DNA of 64,000 nucleotides from Cryobacterium sp. PH31-O1 (GTDB taxonomy: Bacteria; Actinomycetota; Actinomycetes; Actinomycetales; Microbacteriaceae): positions 62,001-126,000 of the forward strand of contig NZ_JASITB010000004.1 in assembly GCF_030063455.1 (NCBI RefSeq), given 5' to 3'. Position 1 is the stretch's first letter. Each line of letters begins with the position of its first letter. Position numbers and translations under genes: made by a program. The notes beneath the pieces are model-generated. The model searched no databases. It worked only from the letters and a program-made list of their open reading frames with translations, and was not told where the DNA came from. Positions 42,882-52,373 of the stretch are shown here, piece after piece.

Positions 42882-43763
42882 ATGAGCACTTCCGGCCCGG
42901 CCCGACCGCCCAAGAAAGACCGCCGTGAGGAAGCCCGCGAAACTGCTCGCCTCATGCGGGCCGAACAGGTCAAGCGGGACTCCCGTCGTCGCCTCTTTCT
43001 GCGCGGCGGAATCGGTATCGGGCTGCTCGCCGTCGTCGCCATCGTCACCCTCGTCATCGTCAACAACGTCAACGCACCGACGGCCCCCGGACCGGCGAAC
43101 ATGGCCAGCGACGGCATTCTGCTCGGCAGCGACGGCACCACGGTGTCCGCCGCCACGACGCCCGCCCTCGAAGCCGACGCCGACCCGACGGCCACCGATC
43201 AGAGCGCACTGGCCGATACGGCCAACATCGTCATGTATGTCGACTATCTCTGCCCCATCTGCGGCAATTTCGAGAACACCAACGGCGAGCAGATCACGAG
43301 TTGGGTCACCGCCGGCAACGCCACGGTCGAGGTGCACCCGATTTCGATACTCGACCGGCTGTCGTCGGGCACCGAATACGCCACCAGAGCCGCCAATGCC
43401 GCGGCCTGCGTCGCCAACTACGAACCGAATAAGTTTCTCGACTTCAACACGGCGATGTTCGCCCAGCAGCCCGCCGAGAATTCGAGTGGACTGACCGATG
43501 CCGAACTGACCAGTTTGGTCGACGGGGCCGGGGCGACCGGGGCCGAGGTCGCGAGCTGCATCACCGACCAGACCTATTCTGGCTGGGTCGACGCGTCGAC
43601 GCAGCGCGCTCTCGACGGGCCCATACCCAACTCCGACATCGAGCAGGTCAAAGGAACCCCAACAATTTTGGTCAATGGTGTGAGTTACACCGGCTCCTTC
43701 ACCGACGCCGCCGCCTTCGAAGCGTTCGTCACCACGCAGATGACCACCGCAGCCGGCGAGTAG
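42882..43763 (+). CDS. Membrane-anchored DsbA-like thioredoxin-fold protein
   Basis: The 293-residue protein has a charged cytosolic N-terminus, one membrane helix at about 45-67 and an extracytoplasmic thioredoxin-4/DsbA domain (about 110-290) with the active site C-P-I-C near residue 126. The cis-Pro loop K-G-T-P-T is near 262. It likely forms or shuffles disulfides in exported proteins. ATG 42882 was preferred; a GTG at 42870 would add four residues. It is convergent with crcB across a palindromic repeat. Confidence 0.87.
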   Translation: MSTSGPARPPKKDRREEARETARLMRAEQVKRDSRRRLFLRGGIGIGLLAVVAIVTLVIVNNVNAPTAPGPANMASDGILLGSDGTTVSAATTPALEADADPTATDQSALADTANIVMYVDYLCPICGNFENTNGEQITSWVTAGNATVEVHPISILDRLSSGTEYATRAANAAACVANYEPNKFLDFNTAMFAQQPAENSSGLTDAELTSLVDGAGATGAEVASCITDQTYSGWVDASTQRALDGPIPNSDIEQVKGTPTILVNGVSYTGSFTDAAAFEAFVTTQMTTAAGE

Positions 43764-43804
43764 CCCTCGCCCACCCACAATCGCGCGGCGTGGGACCTGC
43801 GGCG

Positions 43805-43878
43805 CTTTTGGACGGGGCCCGGGCCCCGTCCCCGGGCCCAGTTTATAGACTGGGCCCGGGTTCATAACCTGGGCCCGG
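43805..43878. repeat. Compound palindromic GGGCCC repeat, copy 2
   Basis: Module A is at 43809-43830, module B at 43830-43859 and module C (GGGCCC) at about 43870. It is identical to copy 1 across modules A and B and diverges only in the 10 bases between B and C. It lies between the convergent DsbA-like and crcB genes, where it could act as a two-way terminator. Confidence 0.9.
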
Positions 43879-43896
43879 CGCGAGCAACCCCCACGA

Positions 43897-44277
43897 CTAG
43901 CCGAGCACGAGACCCGCCCACAGGCCGAGCGCAGCAGCAGCAACGGATGCGACAAGCATGCCCACACCGTTGGCCAGCGCGGCGAAGTAGCGGTGCGCCT
44001 GCGCCAGCCGCACGGTTTCGAAACTGGCCGTACTGAACGTCGTGTACCCGCCGAGCAGGCCGACGCCGAGCACGAGGCTCCACTCCGGAGCGAGCAGGTG
44101 GTTCATGGCCAAACCCGTGACGAGTCCGAGCAGCAGCGACCCGCTCACGTTGATGATCGTGGTGCCGTAGGGGAACGCCCCGCCGAGGCGGCTGCGCACG
44201 AGGCCGTCCAGAACGAAGCGGGCGGCCGCACCCACGCCGCCAGCGGCAGCGACACCCAGGAACAGGAGCGGGGTCAT
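43897..44277 (-). CDS. crcB: Fluoride channel subunit CrcB/Fluc (first of pair)
   Basis: A 126-residue protein with four membrane helices. It has the Fluc signatures G-G-V-G-A-A-A-R-F near residue 14, Y-G-T-T-I-I-N-V-S-G-S near 37 (the Asn lines the pore) and G-G-Y-T-T-F-S-T near 76 (the Phe box and the Na+ site). It exports fluoride passively. It overlaps crcB2 by 4 bases; two adjacent crcB genes usually build a heterodimeric channel. Confidence 0.94.
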   Translation of the reverse strand: MTPLLFLGVAAAGGVGAAARFVLDGLVRSRLGGAFPYGTTIINVSGSLLLGLVTGLAMNHLLAPEWSLVLGVGLLGGYTTFSTASFETVRLAQAHRYFAALANGVGMLVASVAAAALGLWAGLVLG

Positions 44278-44732
44278 CCGTTCTCCCCCCGAGCGGATGC
44301 CTGCCGGTGCAGCGCCGCGCCCAGCACGATGCCCAGCCAGGTGGCGAGGCCGCCGAGCAGAACCGAACCGAGGGCATAGGCCACGGCAAGCGGAATGTCC
44401 CCGCCTTGCAACAGCAGGGCGCTGTCGGTGGCGAGCGCACTATAGGTCGTGAAGCCACCGAGCAGGCCGGTGCCGAGCAGCAGGCGCAGGTAGCGGCGAC
44501 CACCGGCGTCCCGCCCGCGGCGCACAAGGGCCTCAAGCAGCAGCCCGAGCAGCAGGGCGCCGAGCAGGTTGATGCCGACGGTGGTCAGCGGCAGGCGGGC
44601 ACCCGCGGCGACATCGAACGGCAGCAGCACACCGAGGGCCTCACGCAGGGCAGTACCGGCGGTTCCGCCGAGAAAGACCAGGCCGAGGTAGGGCCAGGTC
44701 AGGTGCGCAGGCCGCGGTGTGATCGTGTCGAT
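44274..44732 (-). CDS. crcB: Fluoride channel subunit CrcB/Fluc (second of pair), unusual start
   Basis: Homology needs the first helix, with G-G-T-A-G-T-A-L-R about 24 residues in. Later come N-L-L-G-A and G-G-F-T-T-Y-S-A, so all four helices are present. The frame is open up to a TGA at 44738-44736 but contains no ATG, GTG or TTG before the GTG at 44630, which would remove helix 1. A GTAGGTG ribosome site sits 4 bases before an ATC at 44732. I therefore give 44732 as the likely start, either a non-standard ATC start or a mutated ATG. A conventional caller would use 44630. It lies downstream of a fluoride riboswitch. Confidence 0.75.
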   Translation of the reverse strand: MDTITPRPAHLTWPYLGLVFLGGTAGTALREALGVLLPFDVAAGARLPLTTVGINLLGALLLGLLLEALVRRGRDAGGRRYLRLLLGTGLLGGFTTYSALATDSALLLQGGDIPLAVAYALGSVLLGGLATWLGIVLGAALHRQASARGENG

Positions 44733-44751
44733 GGTTCACCTACCCGGTGCA

Positions 44752-44812
44752 ATCAGTAGGAACCATCAGCGCGGGCAGTTCGAGCGGATGCTCCGGCGGG
44801 ATCCATCGCCGT
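44752..44812 (-). ncRNA. Fluoride riboswitch (crcB motif)
   Basis: Read on the minus strand, GGCGATGG (44810-44803), a CCGCC-containing stem and GCTGATGGTTCCTAC (44770-44756) reproduce the conserved blocks of the crcB RNA (GGCGAUGG ... CUGAUGRYUCCUAC). A TATTCT -10 box at 44822-44817 would start the RNA just before the aptamer. It lies directly upstream of two fluoride channel genes. Fluoride binding is expected to switch on translation or read-through of crcB2-crcB1. Confidence 0.88.
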
Positions 44813-44829
44813 GGCCAGAATACACCGCC

Positions 44830-45330
44830 CTAGTCGGTGGACTCCCACGGTAGTTGATCACGGAAGGCAACCGGGGCCAGCGGAATGACAACGACCGGCC
44901 GGTGCTGCCGGTGCGCGAGGTGCACCGCCACGGATCCGCCGAGAAACTCCTGCACGGTGGCACGCATGCCCCGCTCGCGGGTACCGACCACGATCATCGC
45001 GGCGTCGAGCGTGTCGGCGAGGTGAGCGAGAGCCCTGGCCGGGTCACCGGCCACGGCGCGGGTCGACCAGATCAGCGTGCCGCCGCCGAGCAGGGTCGTC
45101 AAGTGGGATCGCAGGGCGACCGGGAAGCCCTCATCACCCAGATCCAGCAGGTCGGGATCGACCGGCAGCGACATGATGCTGCCGTCGGCGAATTCGTCGA
45201 CGACATAGCGGCCCGGCTCGACCGTGGCGCAAACGAGTTCGGCGTGAAACCGGTCCGCGAAGGCGGCGGCTTCCAGCACGACCACGTCGGGCTGGCCCGG
45301 CGTCACTCCGACGATCACGTAGGTGTTCAC
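44830..45330 (-). CDS. Single-domain universal stress protein-like
   Basis: The 166-residue protein (GTG start) has the UspA fold. It starts with V-I-V-G-V, has V-V-G-T-R-E-R-G near residue 115 and G-G-S-V-A-V-H-L near 130, where ATP-binding UspA has G-x2-G-x9-G-S. It is separate from the two-domain stress proteins of the DosR region. Its stop lies 8 bases before the fluoride-riboswitch promoter. Confidence 0.75.
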   Translation of the reverse strand: MNTYVIVGVTPGQPDVVVLEAAAFADRFHAELVCATVEPGRYVVDEFADGSIMSLPVDPDLLDLGDEGFPVALRSHLTTLLGGGTLIWSTRAVAGDPARALAHLADTLDAAMIVVGTRERGMRATVQEFLGGSVAVHLAHRQHRPVVVIPLAPVAFRDQLPWESTD

Positions 45331-45419
45331 GAGGATTTCCTTTCCGCCTCACGGCTGCGGTTCCAGCTTGGCCGCTTTCCTGGCGCACGGCTAGGGCCGC
45401 CGCACGCGCGTCGATCGGG

Positions 45420-45776
45420 TCAGACGCTCGTAAGCACCTCGGCAACGGCGCTGAGAGAGCCGGGTACGAGGCTGTAATACGACCAGGTGCCACGTTTGGC
45501 GCGGGTCAGAAACCCGGCGTCGACGAGCACCTTGAGGTGGTGCGAGATGGTCGGCTGACTCAGGGTGAGCTGGTCGGTCAGGTCGCAGACGCAGGCTTCC
45601 TGGTCGGCGTGGGCGGAGACGATCGAGATGATGCGCAGCCGGGCCGGATCGGCGAGGGCTTTGAGCGAGCGGGCGAGGCTATCGGCGCTGTGGGCGGCGA
45701 TGGCCGCGCGGGCCAGCGGGGAGGAGCAGGCATCCGCTGCAATGGCGGTCAGAGGCAGCACCGGGGTCACCGTCAC
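45420..45776 (-). CDS. arsR: ArsR-family arsenic/metalloid-responsive repressor
   Basis: A 118-residue winged-helix protein. The recognition helix segment L-S-Q-P-T-I-S-H-H-L-K follows A-C-V-C-D-L, the CxC(D) metalloid-binding motif of ArsR on its alpha-3 helix. It starts at GTG after AAGGAG. It is divergent from the acr3 gene and probably represses both through sites in the shared promoter. Confidence 0.9.
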   Translation of the reverse strand: MTVTPVLPLTAIAADACSSPLARAAIAAHSADSLARSLKALADPARLRIISIVSAHADQEACVCDLTDQLTLSQPTISHHLKVLVDAGFLTRAKRGTWSYYSLVPGSLSAVAEVLTSV

Positions 45777-45796
45777 GTGAACACACTCTCCTTAGA

Positions 45797-45842
45797 TTGA
45801 CATCGGTCGATGCAATGTTCTAGCGTAGGCATCGACACCGAT
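45797..45842 (+). promoter_or_regulatory. ars promoter with two ArsR-type palindromes
   Basis: TTGACA (45797-45802) and TAGCGT (45821-45826), 18 bases apart, form a promoter toward arsB. Palindromes ATCG-GT-CGAT (45802-45811) and ATCG-ACAC-CGAT (45831-45842) flank the -10 box and are likely ArsR operators. Confidence 0.65.
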
Positions 45843-45884
45843 CAACGTTACCGCGAGTCGCTGTCGTCAATACTTTGGAGTTTC

Positions 45885-46982
45885 GTGAGCATTTCGGCGC
45901 CTGCCCCCACCCGTCTCGGCTCGATGGACCGCCTGCTGCCGGTCTGGATCCTCGCCGCCATGGGCCTCGGCCTGCTCCTGGCCGTGTTCGTGCCGGCCGT
46001 CGGCAACCTGCTGCACGCGTTCACGATCGGCTCGATCAGCGTACCGATCGCGATCGGGCTGCTCATCATGATGTACCCGGTGCTCGCCAAGGTTCGCTAT
46101 ACGGATGCCCGCGCCGTCGCCTCAGACAAGCGGCTGCTGGTCTCCTCCCTGCTGCTGAACTGGCTGGTAGGCCCGGCGCTTATGTTCACCCTGGCCTGGA
46201 TTTTTCTGCCCGACCTGCCGGAATACCGCACGGGTCTCATCATCGTGGGCCTCGCCCGCTGCATCGCCATGGTGCTGATCTGGAACGACCTCGCCTGCGG
46301 CGACCGCGAAGCCGCGGCCTTTCTCGTGGCCGTGAACTCGGTGTTCCAAGTCGTAGCATTCGGTGCGCTCGGCTGGTTCTACCTGCAGGTACTCCCTGGC
46401 TGGCTCGGCCTGCCAACCACGAGCGCTGAGTTCTCGATCTGGGCGATTACCGCGAGCGTGCTGGTGTTCCTCGGCATCCCGCTGCTGGCCGGTTATCTAT
46501 CCCGTCGCATCGGCGAGGCGCGCCGCGGCCGAGTCTGGTACGAGGTGCGTTTTCTGCCCAGAGTCGGCCCGTTCGCGCTCTGGGGTCTGCTGTTCACGAT
46601 CGTGATGCTGTTCGCCCTGCAGGGCCAGCAGGTCATCGACCACCCCGGCGATGTCGCGCGCATCGCGCTGCCGATGCTGGTCTACTTCGCGGTCATGTTC
46701 CTGGTCGGTTTTCTCACCGGGCGGCTGCTGCGCCTAACCTACGAGCGCACCACGACGCTCGCTTTTACCGCCGCCGGCAACAACTTCGAGCTCGCCATCG
46801 CCGTCGCGATCGGCACCTTCGGAGCGCTCAGCGGCCAGGCCCTGGCCGGAATCGTCGGCCCGCTTATAGAGGTTCCCGCCCTCGTCGCCCTCGTCTACGT
46901 CGCGCTCTGGCTCAAGCCACGACTGTTCCCCAAACGGATGCCGGCAGCCGACGCGCTGACGCCGGCATCCGCTCTCGTCTAA
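45885..46982 (+). CDS. arsB: Arsenite efflux transporter, ACR3 family
   Basis: The 365-residue membrane protein has about ten helices. G-L-A-R-C-I-A-M-V-L-I-W-N-D-L-A near residue 125 holds the conserved Cys of ACR3 pumps, and F-T-A-A-G-N-N-F-E-L near 292 the second signature. It expels arsenite. GTG 45885 was chosen because it follows GGAG at the right distance. The 3' end carries a perfect 10-base inverted motif pair. Confidence 0.93.
   Translation: MSISAPAPTRLGSMDRLLPVWILAAMGLGLLLAVFVPAVGNLLHAFTIGSISVPIAIGLLIMMYPVLAKVRYTDARAVASDKRLLVSSLLLNWLVGPALMFTLAWIFLPDLPEYRTGLIIVGLARCIAMVLIWNDLACGDREAAAFLVAVNSVFQVVAFGALGWFYLQVLPGWLGLPTTSAEFSIWAITASVLVFLGIPLLAGYLSRRIGEARRGRVWYEVRFLPRVGPFALWGLLFTIVMLFALQGQQVIDHPGDVARIALPMLVYFAVMFLVGFLTGRLLRLTYERTTTLAFTAAGNNFELAIAVAIGTFGALSGQALAGIVGPLIEVPALVALVYVALWLKPRLFPKRMPAADALTPASALV
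46935..46971. other. Perfect 10-base inverted pair at the end of arsB
   Basis: CGGATGCCGG (46935-46944) and CCGGCATCCG (46962-46971) can form a hairpin just before the arsB stop codon at 46980-46982. They are members of the abundant ARCGGATGC family. Confidence 0.6.
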
Positions 46983-47007
46983 GCCACACGTCACAAGGAA
47001 GAGTTCC

Positions 47008-47409
47008 ATGAAACCCTCCGTACTGTTCGTCTGCGTGCACAATGCCGGCCGCTCGCAGATGGCCGCCGGCTTTCTGACCGCCCTGTCTCAGGGTCGCGTC
47101 GAGGTACTCTCGGCCGGCTCCGAACCCAAGGACCAGATCAACCCGGTCGCGATCGCGGCGATGGCCGAAGAGGGAATCGACATCGCCGGCAACGTGCCGA
47201 AGATCCTCACGACCGAGGCGGTCAGGCAGTCGGACGTCGTGATCACCATGGGCTGCGGCGACGCCTGCCCGATCTTCCCGGGCAAACGCTACGAGGACTG
47301 GCAGTTAAACGACCCGGCCGGCCAGGGCATCGAGAGCGTGCGACCGATTCGCAACGAGATCAAGGCGCGCATCGAGGCACTGCTCGCCGAAATTCTGCCC
47401 GTCACCTAA
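47008..47409 (+). CDS. arsC: Arsenate reductase, low-molecular-weight phosphatase type
   Basis: The 133-residue enzyme reduces arsenate to arsenite for export by ACR3. The phosphatase-like loop C-V-H-N-A-G-R-S is at residues 9-16. G-C-G-D-A-C-P near 80 supplies further cysteines and D-W-Q-L-N-D-P near 98 the general acid. In Actinobacteria such enzymes use mycothiol and mycoredoxin or thioredoxin. It is cotranscribed with arsB (25-base gap). Confidence 0.92.
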   Translation: MKPSVLFVCVHNAGRSQMAAGFLTALSQGRVEVLSAGSEPKDQINPVAIAAMAEEGIDIAGNVPKILTTEAVRQSDVVITMGCGDACPIFPGKRYEDWQLNDPAGQGIESVRPIRNEIKARIEALLAEILPVT

Positions 47410-47439
47410 CCCTCGCTTATCAGGCGAGCGGATTCTCCG

Positions 47440-48006
<567 letters not shown>

Positions 48007-48010
<4 letters not shown>

Positions 48011-49671
48011 GCGAGGACCCTTTCAGCAATGGGGGAAACAACAAGGCTAGACGTTCCGGCGAGCCAGGTGCGGTAACCGCCGTCGAGGTTTTTCACATCG
48101 AAGCCGTTCTGGGCCAGTATGCGCGCGGCGGTGTGGCCGCGCTGGCCCACCTGGCAGTGCACGATCAGCGGCACGCGGGGCAGGTCATTGAGCCGTGCCC
48201 GCAGGTCGTCGAGTGACACGTTGAGCGCGCCCGGAATGCTGCCCGCCGCAAATTCTCCGGCTGAACGCACGTCGATAAGCACGGAGCCCGCCGCGCGCGC
48301 AGCCTCCAATTCGTGCCATTGCAGGTTGACGCTTGTGCCCCGCGCGAGGTTGTCGGCCACATAGCCGAGCTGGTTGATCGGGTCTTTCGCCGAGGCGTAC
48401 TGCGGCGCATAGGCCAGTTCGAGACGCGTCAAAGCGGATGCGCCCAGCCCCGCCGCCATCGCCACCGCGATGACGTCAATGCGCTTGTCCACCCCCGCGC
48501 CGCCGACGATCTGCGCCCCGAGAATGGCGTCGGTATCGGCGTCGATGAGTAGTTTCATCGACATGCCCTCCGCGCCGGGAAAGTAACCGGCGTGGTTGGC
48601 GGGGTGGGTGTGCGCGATGCGGTGCGCGCGCGCGGAGGCGAGGAGGCGTGTTTCGTTCCAGCCGACCAGTGCCACGGTGAGACCGAAGATCCCCAGGATT
48701 CCGGTGCCGAGGGCCGGGGCGGCATGCTCGGCGGTGCCGGCGATGCTGTCAGCGACGGAGCGTCCGTGGCGGTTCGCGAGACCGGCCATGGTGACGAGCG
48801 TGCCGGAGCCGGTGACGGCATCCGTTTTTTCGACACCGTCGCCGACGGCGAAAATGAGCGGATCGCTCGTGGCCTGGGTGCCGTCGACCCAGACGCCGCC
48901 GCTCTCGCCGATGCGCAGGCCGGCCTGCTCCGCGAGGGTCACGTCGGGGCGCACGCCGCTCGCGTCGATCACGAGGTCGGCCGACACGGTTGTGCCGTCG
49001 CTGAGGGTGACACTGTCACCAGAATGCCCGGTCACGATCGTGTTCAGCCGCACGTCGACGCCACGTTCGCGCACGCGGTCAAGCACGGGCGCGGCCATCT
49101 CGGGGTCGAGCGGGGTGAAGATCTGCGGCCCGCGCTGCACGAGGGTCACGTGCACGCCGCGGTGCACGAGGTTTTCGACGGCTTCGAGGCCGATGAAGCC
49201 GCCGCCGATCACCACAGCGGATACCGCGCCCGCCCCCGCGAGCACCGCCGTGATGTGGTCGACGTCGTCGACCGTGCGCAGCGTATGCGTGGGAATGGTG
49301 GCGTCGCTCACAGCGCCGGCCCTGGCGGAGGCTCCGGCAGCGAGCACAAGGCGGTCGTAGTATTCGACGCTCTCGACATCGGTGAGCAGGTCGCGCACCG
49401 TGACGGTCTGAGCGACGCGGTCGATCTGCACGACCTCCGTGTCGACGCGCACGTCGAGCGCGAAACGGGCTCCGAGAGACTGGGGGGTCTGCAACAGCAG
49501 ATCGCCCCGATCGCTTATGACTCCACCGACAAAATAGGGCAGGCCACAGTTCGCGAACGACACGTAATGGCCGCGCTCGAACACGATGATCTCGGCCGTC
49601 TCGTCGAGCCGGCGCAACCTCGTTGCCGCCGACATTCCGCCCGCAACTCCGCCTACGATGATGATTTTCAC
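48007..49671 (-). CDS. CoA-disulfide reductase/persulfide reductase fused to rhodanese
   Basis: The 554-residue flavoenzyme begins I-I-I-V-G-G-V-A-G-G (FAD site). It carries the redox Cys in S-F-A-N-C-G-L-P-Y near residue 43, a second Rossmann loop V-I-G-G-G-F-I-G-L near 157, and a C-terminal rhodanese (about 455-545) with H-C-Q-V-G-Q-R. This is the CoADR-Rhd type (Npsr/CstB-related) that reduces CoA persulfides or polysulfide. GTG 49671 follows GGAGGT. It heads the operon behind a CsoR-family operator. Confidence 0.9.
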
Positions 49672-49687
49672 GTTTACCTCCAGCCCA

Positions 49688-49708
49688 AGGATACCCCAAG
49701 GGGTATCC
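49688..49708 (-). promoter_or_regulatory. CsoR/CstR-type operator overlapping the cst-like promoter
   Basis: A perfect inverted repeat, GGATACCCC and GGGGTATCC with a 2-base centre, lies 17 bases upstream of the GTG. On the minus strand the 3' half runs into TATCCT (49693-49688), a -10 box, so bound repressor would block the polymerase. Confidence 0.8.
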
Positions 49709-49740
49709 GCGCACAAGCCGGCACGGCGGGGTATCCGCTC

Positions 49741-49811
49741 GCCCGGGCCCACCTTAGGAACCGGGGCCCAGTCTATAAACTGGGCCCACGGACGGGGCCC
49801 GGGCCCCGTCC
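49741..49811. repeat. Compound palindromic GGGCCC repeat, copy 3 (reverse orientation)
   Basis: Read on the minus strand it has the same A-B-C order. Module A (49790-49811) is identical to the other copies. Module B (about 49764-49787) has the same TTTATAGA centre, and module C is at 49741-49750. It lies between copA and the cst-like operon, which read in the same direction. Confidence 0.9.
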
Positions 49812-49832
49812 GGAAGGCTCAGGCCGGAATGC

Positions 49833-52058
49833 TCAGGCCGGCAGGGCCCGGAAGCCGCGCAGGCGCAGGCTGTTCGTCACCACGAAAATCGACGACAGGG
49901 CCATCGCGGCCCCGGCGATGAGCGGGTTCAGCAGCCCGGCCATAGCGAGCGGAATCGCCGCGACGTTGTAGGCGAAGGCCCAGAACAGGTTGGCCTTGAT
50001 CGTCGCGAGGGTGCGGCGAGCCAAGCGGATGGCGTCCGCTGCGGCGAGCAGGTCGCTGCGCATGAGCGTGAGATCACTCGCCTCGATGGCCACATCGGTG
50101 CCCGACCCCATGGCGATACCGAGGTCAGCGGTTGCGAGGGCGACCGCATCGTTGACCCCGTCACCGACCATCGCAACCACGTGCCCCTGCGCCTGCAGGG
50201 AAGCAATCAACCGCGCCTTGTCGGCCGGCAGTACCCCGGCGGTCACATCGGTGATGCCACACACGTCCGCAACAGTCTGCGCTGCGGCAGTATTGTCACC
50301 GGTCACCAACAGCGGCGTCAGCCCGAGAGCTCGAAACCGGGCGATGGCGGCAGCGCTTGTGGGTTTCACGGTGTCGGCGACGGTGAGCACGCCCCGTACC
50401 TGACCCTCCCAGGCCACCATGACGGCCGTCTTGCCGAGCCCCTCGGCGGTCGCCATCACCGCCTGCATCTCGATGGGTATCGCAATCTGCCACCGATCGA
50501 TCAGCCATGAGGGCCGCCCGACCAGAACCTGCCGGCCCTCAACCATGGCCTGCACGCCGAGCCCCTGCTCCGACGCAAACTCCGAAGAGGAAGCCACCCC
50601 GCCCAGCCGGGAAACCGCACCAGCCGTGATGGCCCGCGCGATCGGATGCTCCGACCCGCTTTCCGCCGCCCCCGCCAGCCGCAGCAGCTCATCGGCAGAA
50701 CCACACTCGTGCGGAGCGACGGTGGAGAGCGTCATGCGCCCGGTGGTGATCGTTCCGGTCTTGTCGAGAACGATCGTGTCGACGCGCCGCGTGGATTCCA
50801 GAACCTGCGGCCCCTTGATCAGGATGCCCAGCTGCGCGCCGCGCCCAGTGCCCACGAGCAGCGCGGTCGGCGTGGCCAGCCCGAGCGCGCATGGGCAGGC
50901 GATGATCAGCGTTGCCACGGCCGCCGTGAACGCGACGGAAGCCCCGGCACCGACCAGCAGCCAGCCGGCCAGCGTAGCGAGGGCGAGAAGAATTACGATC
51001 GGCACGAAGATACCCGAAACCCGGTCGGCCAGCCGTTGCACCTCGGCCTTGCCGGTTTGCGCCTGCTCCACCAGCCGGCCAATCTGGGCGAGCTCGGTGT
51101 CAGCGCCAACCCGCACAGCGCGCACCACGAGCCGCCCGCCGGAGTTCAGCGTGGCCCCCACAACGCTGTCGCCTGGCCCGACCTCGATCGGCACCGACTC
51201 GCCGGTGAGCAGGCTCGCATCGATTGCGCTTGAACCGTCGACGATCACCCCGTCGGTCGCGACCTTCTCCCCCGGCCGCACGACGAACTGGTCACCGACC
51301 ACGAGCAGCGCGGTACTGATGCGCGATTCCACGCCGTCCTTGAGCAGGGTGGTCTCCTTCGCACCGAGCTCGAGCAGCGCCTGCAGGGCCGCGCCGGAAT
51401 TGCGCTTGGCCCGCGCCTCCGCATAGCGTCCGGCCAGAATGAACACGGTGACAGCGGATGCCACCTCCAGATAGATCTCGTCGGCGCCACTTCCCGGGGT
51501 GGCCGAGAAGCTGAAGCTCATGGTCATGCCGGCCATCCCGGCAAGGCCGAAGAACAGCGCGTAGAGCGACCAGCCGAGGGCGGCGAGTACACCGACACTG
51601 ACCAGGGTGTCCATGGTCGCGGCACCGTGCCGGGCGTTCAGCCAGGCGGCCCGGTGGAATGGCCAGGCGCCCCAGACGGCGACCGGCGCCGCAAGGGTCA
51701 GGGCCAGCCACTGCCAGTTGGTGAACTGCAGCACGGGAATCATCGATAAAACGGCGACCGGCAGGGTCAGCGCGGCCGAGATCAGCAGGCGCTGGCGCAG
51801 GGCAGAGACCTCAAGCGAGCCGGCATCGTCCACGACCACGGGAGTCGGCAGCACGGCCGTATAACCGGTGGCTTCGATGGTCTTGATGGCGTCGTCGACG
51901 CTCGTGCCGACCGGAACGAAAACACTCGCCTTCTCGGTGGCGTAGTTGACCGTGGCGGCGACGCCTGGCATCCGGTTGAGCTTCTTCTCGATGCGCGCGG
52001 CGCAGGAGGTGCAGGTCATGCCCCCGACGAGCAGGTCAACCTGTTGACCGGCGGACAT
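49833..52058 (-). CDS. copA: Copper-exporting P1B-type ATPase
   Basis: The 741-residue pump has one N-terminal heavy-metal domain with G-M-T-C-T-S-C near residue 15 and about eight membrane helices. The intramembrane metal site is C-P-C in A-C-P-C-A-L-G near 390, the phosphorylated Asp is in D-K-T-G-T near 433, and G-D-G-V-N-D lies near 632. It exports Cu(I). The ATG at 52058 overlaps the copZ stop. Under CsoR control together with copZ. Confidence 0.95.
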   Translation of the reverse strand: MSAGQQVDLLVGGMTCTSCAARIEKKLNRMPGVAATVNYATEKASVFVPVGTSVDDAIKTIEATGYTAVLPTPVVVDDAGSLEVSALRQRLLISAALTLPVAVLSMIPVLQFTNWQWLALTLAAPVAVWGAWPFHRAAWLNARHGAATMDTLVSVGVLAALGWSLYALFFGLAGMAGMTMSFSFSATPGSGADEIYLEVASAVTVFILAGRYAEARAKRNSGAALQALLELGAKETTLLKDGVESRISTALLVVGDQFVVRPGEKVATDGVIVDGSSAIDASLLTGESVPIEVGPGDSVVGATLNSGGRLVVRAVRVGADTELAQIGRLVEQAQTGKAEVQRLADRVSGIFVPIVILLALATLAGWLLVGAGASVAFTAAVATLIIACPCALGLATPTALLVGTGRGAQLGILIKGPQVLESTRRVDTIVLDKTGTITTGRMTLSTVAPHECGSADELLRLAGAAESGSEHPIARAITAGAVSRLGGVASSSEFASEQGLGVQAMVEGRQVLVGRPSWLIDRWQIAIPIEMQAVMATAEGLGKTAVMVAWEGQVRGVLTVADTVKPTSAAAIARFRALGLTPLLVTGDNTAAAQTVADVCGITDVTAGVLPADKARLIASLQAQGHVVAMVGDGVNDAVALATADLGIAMGSGTDVAIEASDLTLMRSDLLAAADAIRLARRTLATIKANLFWAFAYNVAAIPLAMAGLLNPLIAGAAMALSSIFVVTNSLRLRGFRALPA

Positions 52059-52279
52059 CAAACGGCCACCAACTGGTAGCCAGCCTCCTCCACGGCAGCA
52101 GAAACCAGAGCGGGGTCGAGCGCCGACGCACTCGTGACGGTAACCCGGGAGGTGCCGCCCGAGATCAGGTCGACGCTGACGGATTCGGTGCCCGCGAGAC
52201 CCCCGATCTCCTCGGTCACACTCGCAACGCAGTGATTGCAGGTCATTCCGTCAACGCCGTAGGCGGTCGTGGTGCTCAT
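52058..52279 (-). CDS. copZ: Copper chaperone CopZ
   Basis: A 73-residue heavy-metal-associated domain with G-M-T-C-N-H-C near residue 11. It carries Cu(I) to CopA, to which it is coupled by an ATGA overlap. A C-rich 5' leader of about 50 bases with a G/C hairpin precedes it. Confidence 0.93.
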   Translation of the reverse strand: MSTTTAYGVDGMTCNHCVASVTEEIGGLAGTESVSVDLISGGTSRVTVTSASALDPALVSAAVEEAGYQLVAV

Positions 52280-52341
52280 GGTTATGCCTCACTGTCTTCT
52301 CCCCGCTAAGGGGCCACACCCCGCAACGGGGCCTTCATTCC

Positions 52342-52361
52342 AGCATACCCCTTGGGGGTAC
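52342..52361 (-). promoter_or_regulatory. CsoR operator and -10 box of copZ-copA
   Basis: ATACCCC-TT-GGGGGTAC lies at 52345-52361. On the minus strand its 3' half continues into TATGCT (52347-52342), the -10 box of the copZ-copA operon. Confidence 0.8.
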
Positions 52362-52373
52362 CGTTGCCCCACT

